DNA of 64,000 nt from an uncultured Desulfovibrio sp. (lineage in GTDB: Bacteria; Desulfobacterota; Desulfovibrionia; Desulfovibrionales; Desulfovibrionaceae), in assembly GCA_905235595.1 (NCBI GenBank), contig CAJOMG010000001.1:1-64000 (forward strand). The letters are read 5' to 3'. Below are positions 1-11,053 of the stretch, one piece after another. Positions within the stretch are counted from its first letter, which is position 1, and each line of letters opens with the position of its first letter. The position numbers and the translations under genes were made by a program. The notes beneath the pieces are model-generated. The model did not search any database, was not told the DNA's origin, and saw only the letters and a program-made list of their open reading frames with translations.

Positions 1-2
1 CC

Positions 3-437
3 TGCAAGCCGGAACAGCGAGCCCGCTACCGTGCTCGGCTTTCCGGTCCCCTGCTGGACCGCATTGACGTTCATGTGGAAGTGCCTGCCGTGGCCTATGC
101 CGATTTTAGCGCCGGGGGCGAGGGGGCATCTTCTGCAGCCATGCGTGAGCGGGTGCTTGCCGCCCGTGCCGTGCAGCGTCGCCGCTTCGGCCCTGACGGA
201 CCGCGCTGCAATGCAGAACTCTCAGGTGCGCTTCTGGAGCGGCATTGCGCCCTTGACACCCAGGGGCATGCCCTCATGGAGGCAGCCGTTTCACGCCTGT
301 CGCTTTCTGCACGGGCCTGTGCCCGTGTATTGCGGATGGCCCGCACCATTGCAGATATGGAGGAATCTTCTGCCATCACAATGCAGCATCTGGCCGAGGC
401 TGTGGCTCTGCGCGTGCTGGACAGGGGCCAGGTGTAG
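3..437 (+). CDS. comM: YifB/ComM family Mg-chelatase-like ATPase, C-terminal fragment (5' end outside window)
   Basis: Frame 3 reads CKPEQRARYRARLSGPLLDRIDVHVEVPAVAYADF...SLSARACARVLRMARTIADMEESSAITMQHLAEAV, typical of the ComM/YifB C-terminus; open at the window edge. Confidence 0.85.
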   Translation, partial: CKPEQRARYRARLSGPLLDRIDVHVEVPAVAYADFSAGGEGASSAAMRERVLAARAVQRRRFGPDGPRCNAELSGALLERHCALDTQGHALMEAAVSRLSLSARACARVLRMARTIADMEESSAITMQHLAEAVALRVLDRGQV

Positions 438-447
438 AAAACCGCCG

Positions 448-1596
448 TTACCCGGCCTTGCGCTGGGCACGTCGCGCGGCGTGCCTTGGTGCAGGCGTGC
501 GTTTCTGTGCACGAGCAGCAGCCTTTTTTTTGCTTTCCCTTTTATGCTTGAGCTGTGCCTCAAGTCGGTGATGTTTGCCTTTATGGGCACGGCCGGCCTT
601 GTGCCGGCCCGTGGGAGCAGCGTAGCCTGCATACAGGGTGCGGGCTTCCCGGGCCGTCAGGTGGATATCAGGGTGGTAGTTTTCGCGCGGCAGCTGGTGC
701 AGCGCAGCGGCCACGGTGGGGGCCGCTCCCCCGAACACCAGGAAGCCGGCGTCAAGCAGGCGAAAAGCCTCAATGCTACGCGTTTCTGAATCGGGTGCGC
801 CCAAAATGACCGCCAGCAGCCGCCTGTTTTCTCTGCCCGCAGTGAAAATGAGATTGTAGCCGGAAGCGCGTACCCAGCCTGTTTTGAGGCCGTCAGCGCC
901 GGGATATTGCCCCAGTAGGGGATTTTTGTTCCAGGTCAAACGCCCGCGGTGTTGCAGCACATGGGTATTGTGGTAGCGCAAGGCATTGGGATACGCGCGC
1001 AAGTATGCTCTGGCCAGGGTGAGCATATCCCGTGCGGTAGTGTACTGCCCGTCTGCCGGAAGACCGTGGGGATTGAGAAAGAAGGTGCCGCGCATGCCCA
1101 GTATGCGCGCCTTGGCATTCATCATATTCACAAAGGCTGGCACAGACCCGCCCACAAGTTCAGCCACGACTACACTGGCGTCATTTCCTGATGAGACGGC
1201 CATGCCCGTAAGCAGCTGCTCCAGGCTTACCCGTTCCCGGGCGCGCAGGCCCATGCGTGAACCTCCGGTCGTGGCCGCGTTATGGCTTACGGGAATCGTC
1301 GTTTGCGGGGAAAGCAGGCCGGTACGCACCTGATCCATGGCCAGAAACATGGACATAACCTTGGTCAGCGATGCCGGGGGTATGCGCTGATCGGCATTTT
1401 GCTCGAAGAGCACCTGATCGTGATCAAGGTCAAAAAGAATGGCGGAGCAGACATCAAGTGCGCTGTCGGGCGGCACGTCAGGTGGCGTAAGGGGGATGGC
1501 GCGTCCGACGCCGGGCAAGAGCGTACCAAGGCAACAGAGAAGGCACAGAAGAAATGTGGCACAAATAGGGGGAAGATGACAACGGCTGCTGCTCAT
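448..1596 (-). CDS. D-alanyl-D-alanine carboxypeptidase (peptidase S11), signal peptide
   Basis: ORF with hydrophobic N-terminus, PPASLTKVMSMFLAMD (SxxK), SSGNDASV (SxN) and DGLKTGWVRASGYNLI (KTG). Confidence 0.9.
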   Translation of the reverse strand: MSSSRCHLPPICATFLLCLLCCLGTLLPGVGRAIPLTPPDVPPDSALDVCSAILFDLDHDQVLFEQNADQRIPPASLTKVMSMFLAMDQVRTGLLSPQTTIPVSHNAATTGGSRMGLRARERVSLEQLLTGMAVSSGNDASVVVAELVGGSVPAFVNMMNAKARILGMRGTFFLNPHGLPADGQYTTARDMLTLARAYLRAYPNALRYHNTHVLQHRGRLTWNKNPLLGQYPGADGLKTGWVRASGYNLIFTAGRENRRLLAVILGAPDSETRSIEAFRLLDAGFLVFGGAAPTVAAALHQLPRENYHPDIHLTAREARTLYAGYAAPTGRHKAGRAHKGKHHRLEAQLKHKRESKKKAAARAQKRTPAPRHAARRAQRKAG

Positions 1597-1714
1597 GCAC
1601 TGTCCTTCACAAGAGGCAAATTTTTCTAGAAAATATCTAACATAATGGCCGCCTCATTCTATAGGTGAAATAGGTGAACATGGCAAGTGCGGGAAGGCGA
1701 ATAATCGTTGGTTC

Positions 1715-2197
1715 CTATGTCATGCGGAAATCCACGCGAATCTTGAACAAGCGCGTGGCGGGAAGGTTGAGTATGGGGATGCCCGTATCGGCCGTGATCG
1801 CGTCCAGGGTGTGGCAGGCATCCTCCCGCGAGGGGCTGATAAGCGTAAACCAGATATTGTAGGCATGTTCGCGCAGATAATTGTGGGTCACACCGGGGCA
1901 GGCATTGACCCGTTGCACAAACATATCCAGCTTGTTCTGCGGCACCTTGGCGGCGCAGAGGGTGGAAACAAAACCAAGCTTGGCTGACTGGAAATTGGCA
2001 CCCAGGCGGCGTATGATCTTGCGCTTTTTAAGGGCGCGCACGCGTTCCAGCACCTCTTCTTCGGCAATGCCCAGCTGGCGGCCCAGCACGGCATAAGGCC
2101 GTGGCTCAAGAGGAAAGGCTGTCTGGATGATGTCCAGCAGCATTCTGTCCACATTGTCCAGCTGGATTGTTGCGTTGCTGGCCTGCGTTGCTGTCAT
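1715..2197 (-). CDS. ahbB: Siroheme decarboxylase subunit, AhbA/AhbB type (Lrp/AsnC-like)
   Basis: MTATQASNATIQLDNVDRMLLDIIQTAFPLEPRPYAVLGRQLGIAEEEVLERVRALKKRKIIRRLGANF; start overlaps the stop of the upstream ahbD-like gene. A versus B subunit not resolved. Confidence 0.8.
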   Translation of the reverse strand: MTATQASNATIQLDNVDRMLLDIIQTAFPLEPRPYAVLGRQLGIAEEEVLERVRALKKRKIIRRLGANFQSAKLGFVSTLCAAKVPQNKLDMFVQRVNACPGVTHNYLREHAYNIWFTLISPSREDACHTLDAITADTGIPILNLPATRLFKIRVDFRMT

Positions 2198-3327
2198 GCC
2201 TTTCCTTCCGTAGTGCCGCACAATTTGGTGGGAATATAGGAGCACAGCGGCTCTTCGGCCATGTGGTCGCCGTGCATGCTGTAGGCGCGGGCCCGGCAGC
2301 CGCCGCAGACCTTGTGGTACTCGCACACGCCGCATTTGCCCTTGTAGCAGGATTGGTTGCGGAATTGCCTGAAGTAGGTATTTTCGCGCCATATCCGGGG
2401 AAAAGGCGTTTCACGCACATTGCCGCAGGGCAGTTCCAGATAGCCACATGGCTGCACCTGGCCCACATGACTGATAAAGCAGAATCCCGTGCCCCCCAGG
2501 CAGCCGCGCGTGAACGCATCCATGCCGAAGAATTCCGGTGTGACCGCAAGCCCTTCTTCACGGGCACGCTGGCGCATAATGCGGTAATAATGGGGGGCGC
2601 AGGTAGCCTTGAGGTGCATGTCAGTGCCTTTGCGAAAATCGTACAGCCAGTGCAGCACCTTTTCATATTCTGCGGCAGTGATCACCTGGTCGGCCAGCCC
2701 TGCGGCACGACCCATGGGCACCAGCAGAAAGATATGCCAGGCCGCAGCGCCCAATTGCTTACAGAGATTGAAGATTTGTGGAAAACTGGCAAGATTGTTA
2801 CGTGTAACCGTGGTATTGATCTGGAAGGGCACGCCAGCCTCTTTCAGAAAGCCAATGCCCCGCAGCGATGCGTTAAAGGCACCGGGCACGCCCCTAAAGC
2901 TGTCATGGCTTGCTGCGTCTGGCCCGTCAATGGAAATGGAACAGCGGTTGACTCCGGCTTTGCGTATTTTATGCGCCGTCTCGGGAGTGATCAGGGTGCC
3001 GTTGGGTGCAAAGGCACAGACAAGCCCCTTGGCATGCGTATAAGCCACGAGGTCGTACACGTCGGGCCGCATCATGGGGTCGCCGCCCGTAAAGATGATG
3101 ATGGGCCTGCCCACTTGTGGAAAGGTGTCAATGAGGCCCTTGGCCTCCTGTGTGGACAATTCGCCGGGGAAGGGGGCGGCATGGGCCTCGGCCCGGCAGT
3201 GTTTGCAGGCCAGATTGCAGGAACGCGTCACCTCCCAAGCGATGAGCCGGCACACCGGGCTGCCGTCTTCCAGGGTGCGCGGGGGCGCAGTGATGCCGGC
3301 GGGATGCCCTACGCCGTGCCCGTGCAT
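2194..3327 (-). CDS. ahbD: Radical SAM heme b synthase, AhbD-like
   Basis: PPRTLEDGSPVCRLIAWEVTRSCNLACKHCRAEAH (CxxxCxxC), FTGGDPMMRPD, C-terminal Cys-rich SPASM-like CGVCEYHKVCGGCRARAYSMHGDHMAEEPLCSY. Confidence 0.88.
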   Translation of the reverse strand: MHGHGVGHPAGITAPPRTLEDGSPVCRLIAWEVTRSCNLACKHCRAEAHAAPFPGELSTQEAKGLIDTFPQVGRPIIIFTGGDPMMRPDVYDLVAYTHAKGLVCAFAPNGTLITPETAHKIRKAGVNRCSISIDGPDAASHDSFRGVPGAFNASLRGIGFLKEAGVPFQINTTVTRNNLASFPQIFNLCKQLGAAAWHIFLLVPMGRAAGLADQVITAAEYEKVLHWLYDFRKGTDMHLKATCAPHYYRIMRQRAREEGLAVTPEFFGMDAFTRGCLGGTGFCFISHVGQVQPCGYLELPCGNVRETPFPRIWRENTYFRQFRNQSCYKGKCGVCEYHKVCGGCRARAYSMHGDHMAEEPLCSYIPTKLCGTTEGKA

Positions 3328-4310
3328 CAGCGCACCAGCCCGTCGCGCAGGAGAGTTTCCGTAAAGTAGGTTATGATCATATCGGCACCAGCCCGCTTGA
3401 GGCCCAGCAGGCTCTCCAGCATGACGGCGCGTTCGTCCACCCAGCCGTTGAGCCCGGCTGCCCGTATCATGGCATATTCGCCGCTGACCTGATATGCACA
3501 CAGGGGGACGTTTACATGCTCCCGCACAGTACGCAGAATATCGCTGTATGGGCCTGCTGGCTTGACAATGAGGGCGTCCGCACCTTCCTGGAGGTCGGCC
3601 AGGGCTTCCAAAAGAGCCTCGCGGGCATTGCCAGGATCCATCTGGTAACTCTTGCGATCACCGCTGGCCGGGGCGCTTTCTGCCGCGTCGCGGAAGGGAC
3701 CATAAAAGGCTGAGGCATACTTGACCGCGTAGGATAGTATGGGCGTGTCTTTCAGCCCTGCAGCGTCCAGAGCTTCACGTATGGCGGCCACACGGCCGTC
3801 CATCATGTCTGAGGGGGCCACCATATCTGCACCGGCCTGCGCTTGGCTGACGGCAGTCTTTGCCAGCAGGGGCAAGGTCTCGTCGTTGAGCACACGGCCT
3901 TCCGATGTAAGTATGCCACAGTGCCCGTGACTCATGTATTCACACAGGCAGACATCGGTGATGACCTGCAGCTCGGGCCAGCGGCGCTTCAGCCGTCGCA
4001 CGGCCTTCTGCACAATGCCATCCTCGGCCCAGGCTCCCGAAGCCTGCTCGTCCTTGGCCGCAGGAATGCCAAAAAGAATGCAGGAGGCAAGGCCCATGTC
4101 CACGGCGGCGGCCACCTGTTCGGTAAGCGCATCCAGGCCGAGCTGGTACTGGCCTGGCATGGAGGGTATTTCCTTGCGCAAAGCAGGTTCCCCCGCCACT
4201 ACAAAATAGGGCATGATGAGATTTTCGCGTAACAGGGGCGCGGTCTCCCGCACCATGGAGCGAATGTATGGTGTGGCGCGCAGGCGGCGACCACGATGAA
4301 ATCCTTGCAT
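3327..4310 (-). CDS. hemB: Delta-aminolevulinic acid dehydratase (porphobilinogen synthase)
   Basis: [23 protein letters not shown]..., [63 protein letters not shown]. Confidence 0.95.
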   Translation of the reverse strand: MQGFHRGRRLRATPYIRSMVRETAPLLRENLIMPYFVVAGEPALRKEIPSMPGQYQLGLDALTEQVAAAVDMGLASCILFGIPAAKDEQASGAWAEDGIVQKAVRRLKRRWPELQVITDVCLCEYMSHGHCGILTSEGRVLNDETLPLLAKTAVSQAQAGADMVAPSDMMDGRVAAIREALDAAGLKDTPILSYAVKYASAFYGPFRDAAESAPASGDRKSYQMDPGNAREALLEALADLQEGADALIVKPAGPYSDILRTVREHVNVPLCAYQVSGEYAMIRAAGLNGWVDERAVMLESLLGLKRAGADMIITYFTETLLRDGLVR

Positions 4311-4361
4311 GCTTTTTCTCCCTGCGCAGGTTCCGTAAGGCGGGAATCTGCGCCACAATTA

Positions 4362-5543
4362 TTACAGGCCTATTTCCGCATCCGTCAGATAGCAGGCCGG
4401 ATCCTGCGCCCACGCATCGCCATAAAAGGCCTCTGCACGGGCGCGGAAGTTGCCGCCACAGATGTTGAGGAAGCGGCATCGGGCGCAGCGCCCTCCCACA
4501 TACTGTTTTTTGTCCTTGAGTTTGTGCAGGAGTTCAATGGAGGGATCGTCCCATATTTGGGAAAAAGGCCGTTCAAGCACATTGCCAAACACATGCTGTC
4601 GCCAGAACTGGTCGGCATGCACCTTGCCATCCCAGGAAATGCAGCCAATGCCGCGACCGGAATTGTTGCCTTCGTTGTACTGCAGAAGGGCAAAGACCTC
4701 CTCGGCGCGTTTGGGGTCCTCCCGTTTGAGGCGCATCCAAACGTAGGGGCCGTCAGCGTGGTTGTCCACAGTCAGGATTTCCTTGGGATGCCCCGCTTCA
4801 AACAGGGCACGCGTTTCGTCCATGATCAGATCCAGTACCTGCCGTGTTTCCTGATGGTTCAGGTCTTCCTTTATCAGTTCCGACCCGCGGCCGGAATATA
4901 CCAGATGATAAAAACAGGCGCGAGGAACGCAGAGGTCTTTCAGCAGGCGGAAGATGCCGGGGATTTCGGCCACATTGCGCTTGTTGATAGTAAAGCGCAG
5001 CCCCACTTTGAGCCCCTCGGCCTGGCAGTTGGCAATGCCTTCCAGCGCTTTTTTGAAGGCCCCCGGCACGGCGCGGAATTTGTCATGCACGGCCTCCATG
5101 CCATCGAGGGAAATGCCCACATAGGAAAGGCCAACGGCCTTGAGTTCACGCGCCTTTTCCTTGGTGATGAGCGTCCCGTTGGTGGAGATGACCGCACGCA
5201 TGCCTCTGGCCGTGGCGTGGCTGGCCAATTCCACAAGATCTGTGCGGGCCAGCGGTTCCCCGCCGGAAAAGAGCATGACAGGCGCGCCGTAAGCTGCCAG
5301 GTCGTCAATCATGGCCTTGGCCTGTTCTGTGCTGATAGCATCCACCCCGTGCACAGCCACGGCATGGGCGTAACAGTGCACACAGCGCAGGTTGCAGCGT
5401 TGTGTCATGTTCCAAACGATAACGGGTTTTTTGTCGCGAGAAAACTGGAGCAGATGGGAAGGCAGTTTGCTGGACTCTCTGCCGTAACGCAGGGCGTCCG
5501 AAGGCTCCACCTGACCGCAATACAGTTTGGAAATGCCTATCAT
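4362..5543 (-). CDS. ahbC: Radical SAM 12,18-didecarboxysiroheme deacetylase, AhbC-like
   Basis: MIGISKLYCGQVEPSDALRYGRESSKLPSHLLQFSRDKKPVIVWNMTQRCNLRCVHCYAHAV, FSGGEPL, C-terminal CARCRFLNICGGNFRARAEAFYGD; adjacent to hemB/ahbD/ahbB. Confidence 0.88.
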   Translation of the reverse strand: MIGISKLYCGQVEPSDALRYGRESSKLPSHLLQFSRDKKPVIVWNMTQRCNLRCVHCYAHAVAVHGVDAISTEQAKAMIDDLAAYGAPVMLFSGGEPLARTDLVELASHATARGMRAVISTNGTLITKEKARELKAVGLSYVGISLDGMEAVHDKFRAVPGAFKKALEGIANCQAEGLKVGLRFTINKRNVAEIPGIFRLLKDLCVPRACFYHLVYSGRGSELIKEDLNHQETRQVLDLIMDETRALFEAGHPKEILTVDNHADGPYVWMRLKREDPKRAEEVFALLQYNEGNNSGRGIGCISWDGKVHADQFWRQHVFGNVLERPFSQIWDDPSIELLHKLKDKKQYVGGRCARCRFLNICGGNFRARAEAFYGDAWAQDPACYLTDAEIGL

Positions 5544-5546
5544 TTA

Positions 5547-5810
5547 TACGTTCCTCGCTCGCGATCATGCGTGACCGGCAAAGCCGGCACACGCGCTCGC
5601 TCGTCACTACATGCGCCATACATCATGGCGCGCCTCCGGCAGGATAATGAGTACGTTCCTCGCTCGCGATTATGCGTGACCGGCAAAGCCGGCACACGCG
5701 CTCGCTCGTCACTACATGCGCCATACATGGCGCGCCTCCGGCAGGATAATGAGTACGTTCCTCGCTCGCGATCATGCGTGACCGGCAAAGCCGGCACACG
5801 CGCTCGCTCG
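5547..5810. repeat. Tandem direct repeat, three units (105, 102 and partial 57 nt), each with short inverted repeats
   Basis: Units start tacgttcctcgctcgcgat[c/t]atgcgtgaccggcaaagccggcacacgcgctcgctcg at 5547, 5652 and 5754. Internal hairpins ccggc-aaa-gccgg and gcgccat-(acatc/ac)-atggcgc. Confidence 0.95.
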
Positions 5811-5838
5811 GTAGGAAGAACAGATGCCCGAGGCAGAA

Positions 5839-8517
5839 TTATTCTTCCAGGCACTGCCTGAGAACGGTAAAAGCCGCTTCAATTCCCTCGGGTTTGGTGC
5901 CGCCTGCCTGGGCCAGATCCGGCCTGCCACCGCCTGAACCACCGCAGGGCACTGCCACCGTCTTGATCAGCGCCGGTGCCGTGAACCTGTTGTGCAAGTC
6001 CTTGGAAACATAGAGCAGCAGGCCCACCTTGTCTCCTTCTGCGGTGGCAAGGCATGCCACGGCATTGCTGTCCAGGCGGGATCGCACATCATCCATGACT
6101 TCACGCAGGGCCTTGATGGGTACAGCTGGGAGCTGTGCTGTCAAAAGACGCACACCCTTCACATCTTCGGCGCGGCCAGCCAGTTCCGCCCCGGTGGCAG
6201 GTGCGGCAGAGGCTTTTTCTGCCGCCTTGCGCAGTTTTTTCACTTCCCCCTGCAGGGCGGCCACGCGGTCAGCCAGCTGGGCAGGCTTTGTTTTGAGTGC
6301 TGCGGCCAGGCCCTGCAAGGCCATCCGCTGTTCCACGGTATGGGTATAGGCATTCCATCCGGTGACGGCCTCAATGCGCCGCGTGCCCGCAGCCACGCCG
6401 CTTTCGCCAAGAATCAGAAAACTACCTGCCTGCCCTGTGCGAGACAAATGCGTGCCCCCGCACAGTTCCACGGATTCAGGTTTGTCCTCTTCCGTACCGG
6501 AAACTGTGATCACACGCACCATGTCGCCGTATTTTTCGCCAAACAGTGCCATGGCGCCAGAGGCCTTGGCTTCGTTTATGGGCATTTCCTGTGTGCTTAC
6601 GGTCAGGTCGGCAAGGATGGCACGGTTGACATCGGCTTCCACGGCGGCCAATTCTTCGGGTGTCATGGCTGCAATGTGTGAAAAATCGAAGCGCAGGTGC
6701 TGCGCATCCACCAGAGAACCGGCCTGATGCACATGCGTGCCCAGTACCCGGCGCAGTGCCGCGTGCAACAGGTGCGTGCAGGTGTGGTTGCGGGCCGTGG
6801 CCAGACGGGCGCTGCTATCCACACTCAGGGTGACAGTGCTGCCTTTGTGCAGCTCGCCCCGGGTTACTTCCACCGCATGCACAAAAAGATCGGGCGTGGG
6901 CTTGTGTGTGGTCAGTACCCTGGCCTCACCGGAGGAGGATGTCAGGGTGCCCACATCGCCCGTCTGACCACCGCTTTCACCGTAAAAAGGCGTGGCAGCT
7001 GTAACCAGCCAGCCCCGTGTGCCTTCGCCAAGATCTTCGACCATTGTGCCTTCGATATTCAGCAGGGCAGTAATGCTGCTCTGCTCCACCAGTCGCTCAT
7101 AGCCAACAAAGGCAGTGTGCAGTCCGGAGTTGGCTAGTGCTGCAAAGGGGGTGGCACCTTCCCCGGTCTGCCCCAGCAGACCACTTTTTTTCTGGCATTC
7201 ACGGGCGCGGCGGCGCTGCTCGGCCATGTGGCGTTCAAAGCCTGCAGCGTCAGCAGCAAAGCCGCGCTTTTCCGCCACATCGGTGACGATATCCAGTGGA
7301 AAGCCGTAGGTGTCATAGAGCTTAAAGCAGAAATCCCCGGGAATGGTCGTTGCTCCGGCTGCCTTGAGAGAGGCCAGTTCTTCTTCCAGCAGGTCCAGTC
7401 CCTTCTGCAGTGTGAGGGAAAAGCGCTGTTCTTCCTCGTGTACGGCACGGTCAATGAAGTCCACATGCTCTGTCAGCTCGGGATAGGCGTCGCCCATGAC
7501 CTCCGTGACCTTGCGGGCCACTTTGTGCAAGAAAGGCTCGTGTATGCCCATGAGCGTGGCAAAGCGCAGGGCACGGCGGATAAGGCGGCGCAGCACATAG
7601 CCGCGGCTCTCATTGGAGGGCAGTACCCCGCCTGCAATAAGAAATGCTGCAGCACGGGCATGGTCGGCAATCACGCGTAGAGCGGTGTCCACATCATTGG
7701 TGTCGGGGGCGCTGTAGCTGTAAGTCACCTTTGCCAGGGATGCGGCATACTGGATGATTTCCTGAAAGAGGTCACAGTCAAAGTTGGAGCGTTTGCCCTG
7801 GGCTACGGCGGCCATACGCTCCAGGCCCATGCCTGTGTCAATATTGGGTCGGGCAAGAGGAGTGCGACTGCCATCTGCAGCCTGGTCAAACTGGGTGAAC
7901 ACCAGGTTCCAGATTTCGAGAAAGCGGTCGCAATCGCACTGGCCTATGCCACATTCAGGCCCGCAGGCCATGTCTTCGCCCTGGTCAATATAAATTTCGG
8001 AACAGGGACCGCAGGGGCCGGTATCCCCCATGGTCCAGAAATTGTCCTTTTCGCCCATACGCACAATGCGTTCCGGTGGCAGCCCTGCCACTTCGGCCCA
8101 GATGGCGGCAGCTTCGTCATCTTCACGGAAGACGGTGACCCAGAGCTTGTCCTTGGGCAGTGCCAGTTCCTCCGTTACAAATTGCCATGCCCAGGTAATG
8201 GCCTCACGCTTGAAATAGTCGCCAAAGGAAAAATTGCCCAGCATTTCAAAAAACGTGTGGTGACGGGCCGTACGCCCCACATTTTCCAGATCGTTGTGCT
8301 TGCCTGAAACGCGCAGACACTTCTGGCAGGTGGTGGCGCGGTTGTAGCCGCGCTTCTCCTCACCGAGAAAACAGTTCTTGAATTGCACCATACCCGCATT
8401 GGCGAACAGCAGCGTGGGATCGTTGGGCGGGATGATGGGCCCGGATTCCACTATTTCGTGCTGGTGACGCTGAAAAAATTCAAGGTATCGGCGGCGAATT
8501 TCTTTGGCTGTGAGCAT
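5839..8517 (-). CDS. alaS: Alanyl-tRNA synthetase
   Basis: [90 protein letters not shown]-terminal DHHA1. Confidence 0.97.
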   Translation of the reverse strand: MLTAKEIRRRYLEFFQRHQHEIVESGPIIPPNDPTLLFANAGMVQFKNCFLGEEKRGYNRATTCQKCLRVSGKHNDLENVGRTARHHTFFEMLGNFSFGDYFKREAITWAWQFVTEELALPKDKLWVTVFREDDEAAAIWAEVAGLPPERIVRMGEKDNFWTMGDTGPCGPCSEIYIDQGEDMACGPECGIGQCDCDRFLEIWNLVFTQFDQAADGSRTPLARPNIDTGMGLERMAAVAQGKRSNFDCDLFQEIIQYAASLAKVTYSYSAPDTNDVDTALRVIADHARAAAFLIAGGVLPSNESRGYVLRRLIRRALRFATLMGIHEPFLHKVARKVTEVMGDAYPELTEHVDFIDRAVHEEEQRFSLTLQKGLDLLEEELASLKAAGATTIPGDFCFKLYDTYGFPLDIVTDVAEKRGFAADAAGFERHMAEQRRRARECQKKSGLLGQTGEGATPFAALANSGLHTAFVGYERLVEQSSITALLNIEGTMVEDLGEGTRGWLVTAATPFYGESGGQTGDVGTLTSSSGEARVLTTHKPTPDLFVHAVEVTRGELHKGSTVTLSVDSSARLATARNHTCTHLLHAALRRVLGTHVHQAGSLVDAQHLRFDFSHIAAMTPEELAAVEADVNRAILADLTVSTQEMPINEAKASGAMALFGEKYGDMVRVITVSGTEEDKPESVELCGGTHLSRTGQAGSFLILGESGVAAGTRRIEAVTGWNAYTHTVEQRMALQGLAAALKTKPAQLADRVAALQGEVKKLRKAAEKASAAPATGAELAGRAEDVKGVRLLTAQLPAVPIKALREVMDDVRSRLDSNAVACLATAEGDKVGLLLYVSKDLHNRFTAPALIKTVAVPCGGSGGGRPDLAQAGGTKPEGIEAAFTVLRQCLEE

Positions 8518-8590
8518 GTGCAGGCTCCATGGTAGTAGCGGCACTGGCCGAGCCGTTGTACGGCGGCCCGGCGATGGCGTTCAGAGGCTG

Positions 8591-9667
8591 TTATTGGAAA
8601 TCAGAGTCTGTTCCCTCATTCAGCTCGTCTGCAGAAGGGACAAACTCCTGTGGATGCAAACCCAGATATTCTTTGACCTTGGCTTCTATCTTGTTGCGCA
8701 ATGCGTCATCTTCGTCCAGCAGGGCGCGTACCTTTTCACGTCCCTGGCCCAGCTTTTCACTGCCAAAGGCAAACCAAGAGCCGCTCTGTTCAATAATGTT
8801 GGCTTCAATGCCGATGTCAATAAGCTCTCCCGAACGGGAGATGCCCTGGCCGAAGAGAATGTCAAAGGTGGCGGTGCGGAAAGGCGGGGCCACCTTGTTT
8901 TTGACAATTTTGACCCGCGTGCGTGAACCGTAGGATTCCTCCTTGTCCTTGAGAGTCTGGATACGGCGAATGTCCATACGCACGGAGGAGTAGAATTTGA
9001 GCGCGTTGCCGCCGGTGGTCGTTTCAGGACTGCCGTAGCCTGTCACGCCTATTTTCATGCGTATCTGGTTGATGAAAATGACAGAAGTGCGTGATTTATG
9101 GATGGTGCCCGTGAGGCGGCGCATGGCGTGGGACATGAGGCGGGCATGGCCGCCAACCTGTGTCTCGCCCATGTCGCCTTCCAGCTCGGCCTGCGGAATG
9201 AGCGCGGCCACGGAATCAATAACCACAAGATCCACGGCACCGGAGCGTACCAGCATATCGGCGATATCCAGGGCTTGTTCGCCATAGTCTGGTTGCGAGA
9301 TGAGCAGATCGTCGGTATTCACTCCAAGGCGTTTGGCGTACGTAACGTCCAGAGCGTGCTCGGCATCCACAAAGGCACAGGTGCCCCCCAACTTCTGGCA
9401 TTCTGCAATGATGTGCAGGGTCAGTGTCGTTTTGCCTGAAGATTCTGGGCCAAATATTTCCGTGATGCGGCCACGCGGTATGCCGCCGACGCCCAGGGCC
9501 AGGTCAATGCCGATGGAGCCCGTGGGGATGACGGAAATATTCACATGGGCGTCGTCAGAAAGCTTCATGACAGCACCCTTGCCGTATTTGCGTTCAATGG
9601 TGGCCAATGCCGTGCCCAGGGCTTCGGCACGGGCTTCTTCAGGGCTCAGGGCCAGTTTTTTTGCCAT
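8591..9667 (-). CDS. recA: Recombinase A
   Basis: [86 protein letters not shown]. Confidence 0.98.
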   Translation of the reverse strand: MAKKLALSPEEARAEALGTALATIERKYGKGAVMKLSDDAHVNISVIPTGSIGIDLALGVGGIPRGRITEIFGPESSGKTTLTLHIIAECQKLGGTCAFVDAEHALDVTYAKRLGVNTDDLLISQPDYGEQALDIADMLVRSGAVDLVVIDSVAALIPQAELEGDMGETQVGGHARLMSHAMRRLTGTIHKSRTSVIFINQIRMKIGVTGYGSPETTTGGNALKFYSSVRMDIRRIQTLKDKEESYGSRTRVKIVKNKVAPPFRTATFDILFGQGISRSGELIDIGIEANIIEQSGSWFAFGSEKLGQGREKVRALLDEDDALRNKIEAKVKEYLGLHPQEFVPSADELNEGTDSDFQ

Positions 9668-9789
9668 AATGCCTATCTCCAATAAAAATCTTGAGTCTAC
9701 CAGTATAACAGAGCCGACAAGACAACGCAAATGGTAGGGAGGCCATGCAGTGCCTTGCATCGTGGCCCTGCCTGTCGTACAAGCGCGAG

Positions 9790-10890
9790 ATGATAGTGAC
9801 ACCACAGATTATTGTCCTGTTTTCAGGGGGACTAGACAGCCTGCTCGCAGCGCAGCTGCTCCAACGACAGGGTCTCTCCGTGCGTTGCCTGCATTTTGTT
9901 TCTCCATTTTTTGGCAGCCCAGATGCAGTGGCGCACTGGCGTGCATTGTACGGGCTCGATATCGTGAGCATGGATATAGGCAAACAGTTTGCCACACTGC
10001 TCACCAGAGGACCCGAACATGGTTTTGGCAAGGTACTCAATCCCTGTGTTGACTGCAAAATTCTGCAGTTGCGCATGGCCCGTCAGTATATGGAGGCTGT
10101 GGGTGCCCAGGCCGTGGCTACGGGAGAGGTGCTGGGGCAGAGGCCCATGTCGCAGCGGCGTGACTCACTGAACCTTATTATGCGCGAGGCGGGTGTGGCC
10201 GATATTCTGCTGCGCCCCCTGTGCGCCCTCAAACTCGCGCCCACTCCGGTGGAGGTTTGTGGTTTGGTGGACCGCTCACGTCTTCTGGGTATCTGGGGGC
10301 GTGGTCGCAGGGAGCAGCTCGCCCTGGCGCAAGAGTATGGCCTTGCAGAAATTCCCACACCTGCAGGGGGTTGTCGCCTGACTGAGCGGGAAAATGCCCG
10401 TCGTTACTGGATGGTACTGACCCGCGTGTCACACCCCTCAAATGCAGACTTCGCTCTGGCCAATCTGGGTCGTCAGTGCTGGCATGAGACTGAGAACGCG
10501 CATTATTGGTTGAGCGTGGGGCGCAACAGCGAGGATAATAATAATCTGGCCGCTGCTGTGCGTCCCGGCGACGTGACATTGGAACTGCGGGATATACCGG
10601 GCCCCCTTGCACTGGCACGCCATGGGGCGACCTGGCCTGAGGATGTACTGTCGTCGGCCGCAGCGCACGCAGTTTCGTATGCCCCGAAGGCCGTGGCGAC
10701 GGGGGCTCCTGTTGCCGTGCGTGTTCGCTGTCAAGAAACTTTGCGTGAGGTCTGTGTGCTACCGCAGCGGTGCGGACAAGCGTGGGGAGAACCTGCCTGG
10801 GATGCCATCAAGCTCCTGCTGCGCGCAGAAGCCCGGGAACGTCAGGCCGCACAGGATGTCGCCCGCCATGGAAGCGGAGCAGGGCACTGA
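9790..10890 (+). CDS. MnmA/ThiI-like PP-loop tRNA thiolation-type protein with C-terminal NFACT-R-like region
   Basis: PP-loop [70 protein letters not shown]; start ATG at 9790 chosen by alignment logic. Confidence 0.65.
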   Translation: MIVTPQIIVLFSGGLDSLLAAQLLQRQGLSVRCLHFVSPFFGSPDAVAHWRALYGLDIVSMDIGKQFATLLTRGPEHGFGKVLNPCVDCKILQLRMARQYMEAVGAQAVATGEVLGQRPMSQRRDSLNLIMREAGVADILLRPLCALKLAPTPVEVCGLVDRSRLLGIWGRGRREQLALAQEYGLAEIPTPAGGCRLTERENARRYWMVLTRVSHPSNADFALANLGRQCWHETENAHYWLSVGRNSEDNNNLAAAVRPGDVTLELRDIPGPLALARHGATWPEDVLSSAAAHAVSYAPKAVATGAPVAVRVRCQETLREVCVLPQRCGQAWGEPAWDAIKLLLRAEARERQAAQDVARHGSGAGH

Positions 10891-11053
10891 ATGTGTGGGA
10901 TTATGCTGGACGGCTGTGAATATTGAGAAAGCTTGTGACCAGTATTCAGGGTTTGTGCGGGCTTTTCCCCAGGAGCACTGGACGCCACGGGCCTAAGCCG
11001 ATATATGACTGCGCAGAGTTATTTACCGTGTTAAACGCAAGCGAGCAGACGCC

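Noticed and set aside
31-789. 252-aa plus-strand ORF
   Set aside because: Out of frame with the ComM fragment and antisense to the carboxypeptidase; no domain.
2167-3369. 400-aa plus-strand ORF
   Set aside because: Fully antisense to ahbD, whose motifs and overlaps are clear; typical GC-rich shadow ORF.
5547-5810. Possible CRISPR array
   Set aside because: Units are contiguous ~100-nt tandem copies without unique spacers and with no cas genes nearby.
4296-5861. 521-aa plus-strand ORF antisense to ahbC, ending in three copies of a YVPRSR[SL]CVTGKAGTRARS repeat
   Set aside because: Antisense to a convincingly conserved radical SAM gene; the peptide repeat is just translation of the intergenic DNA repeat.
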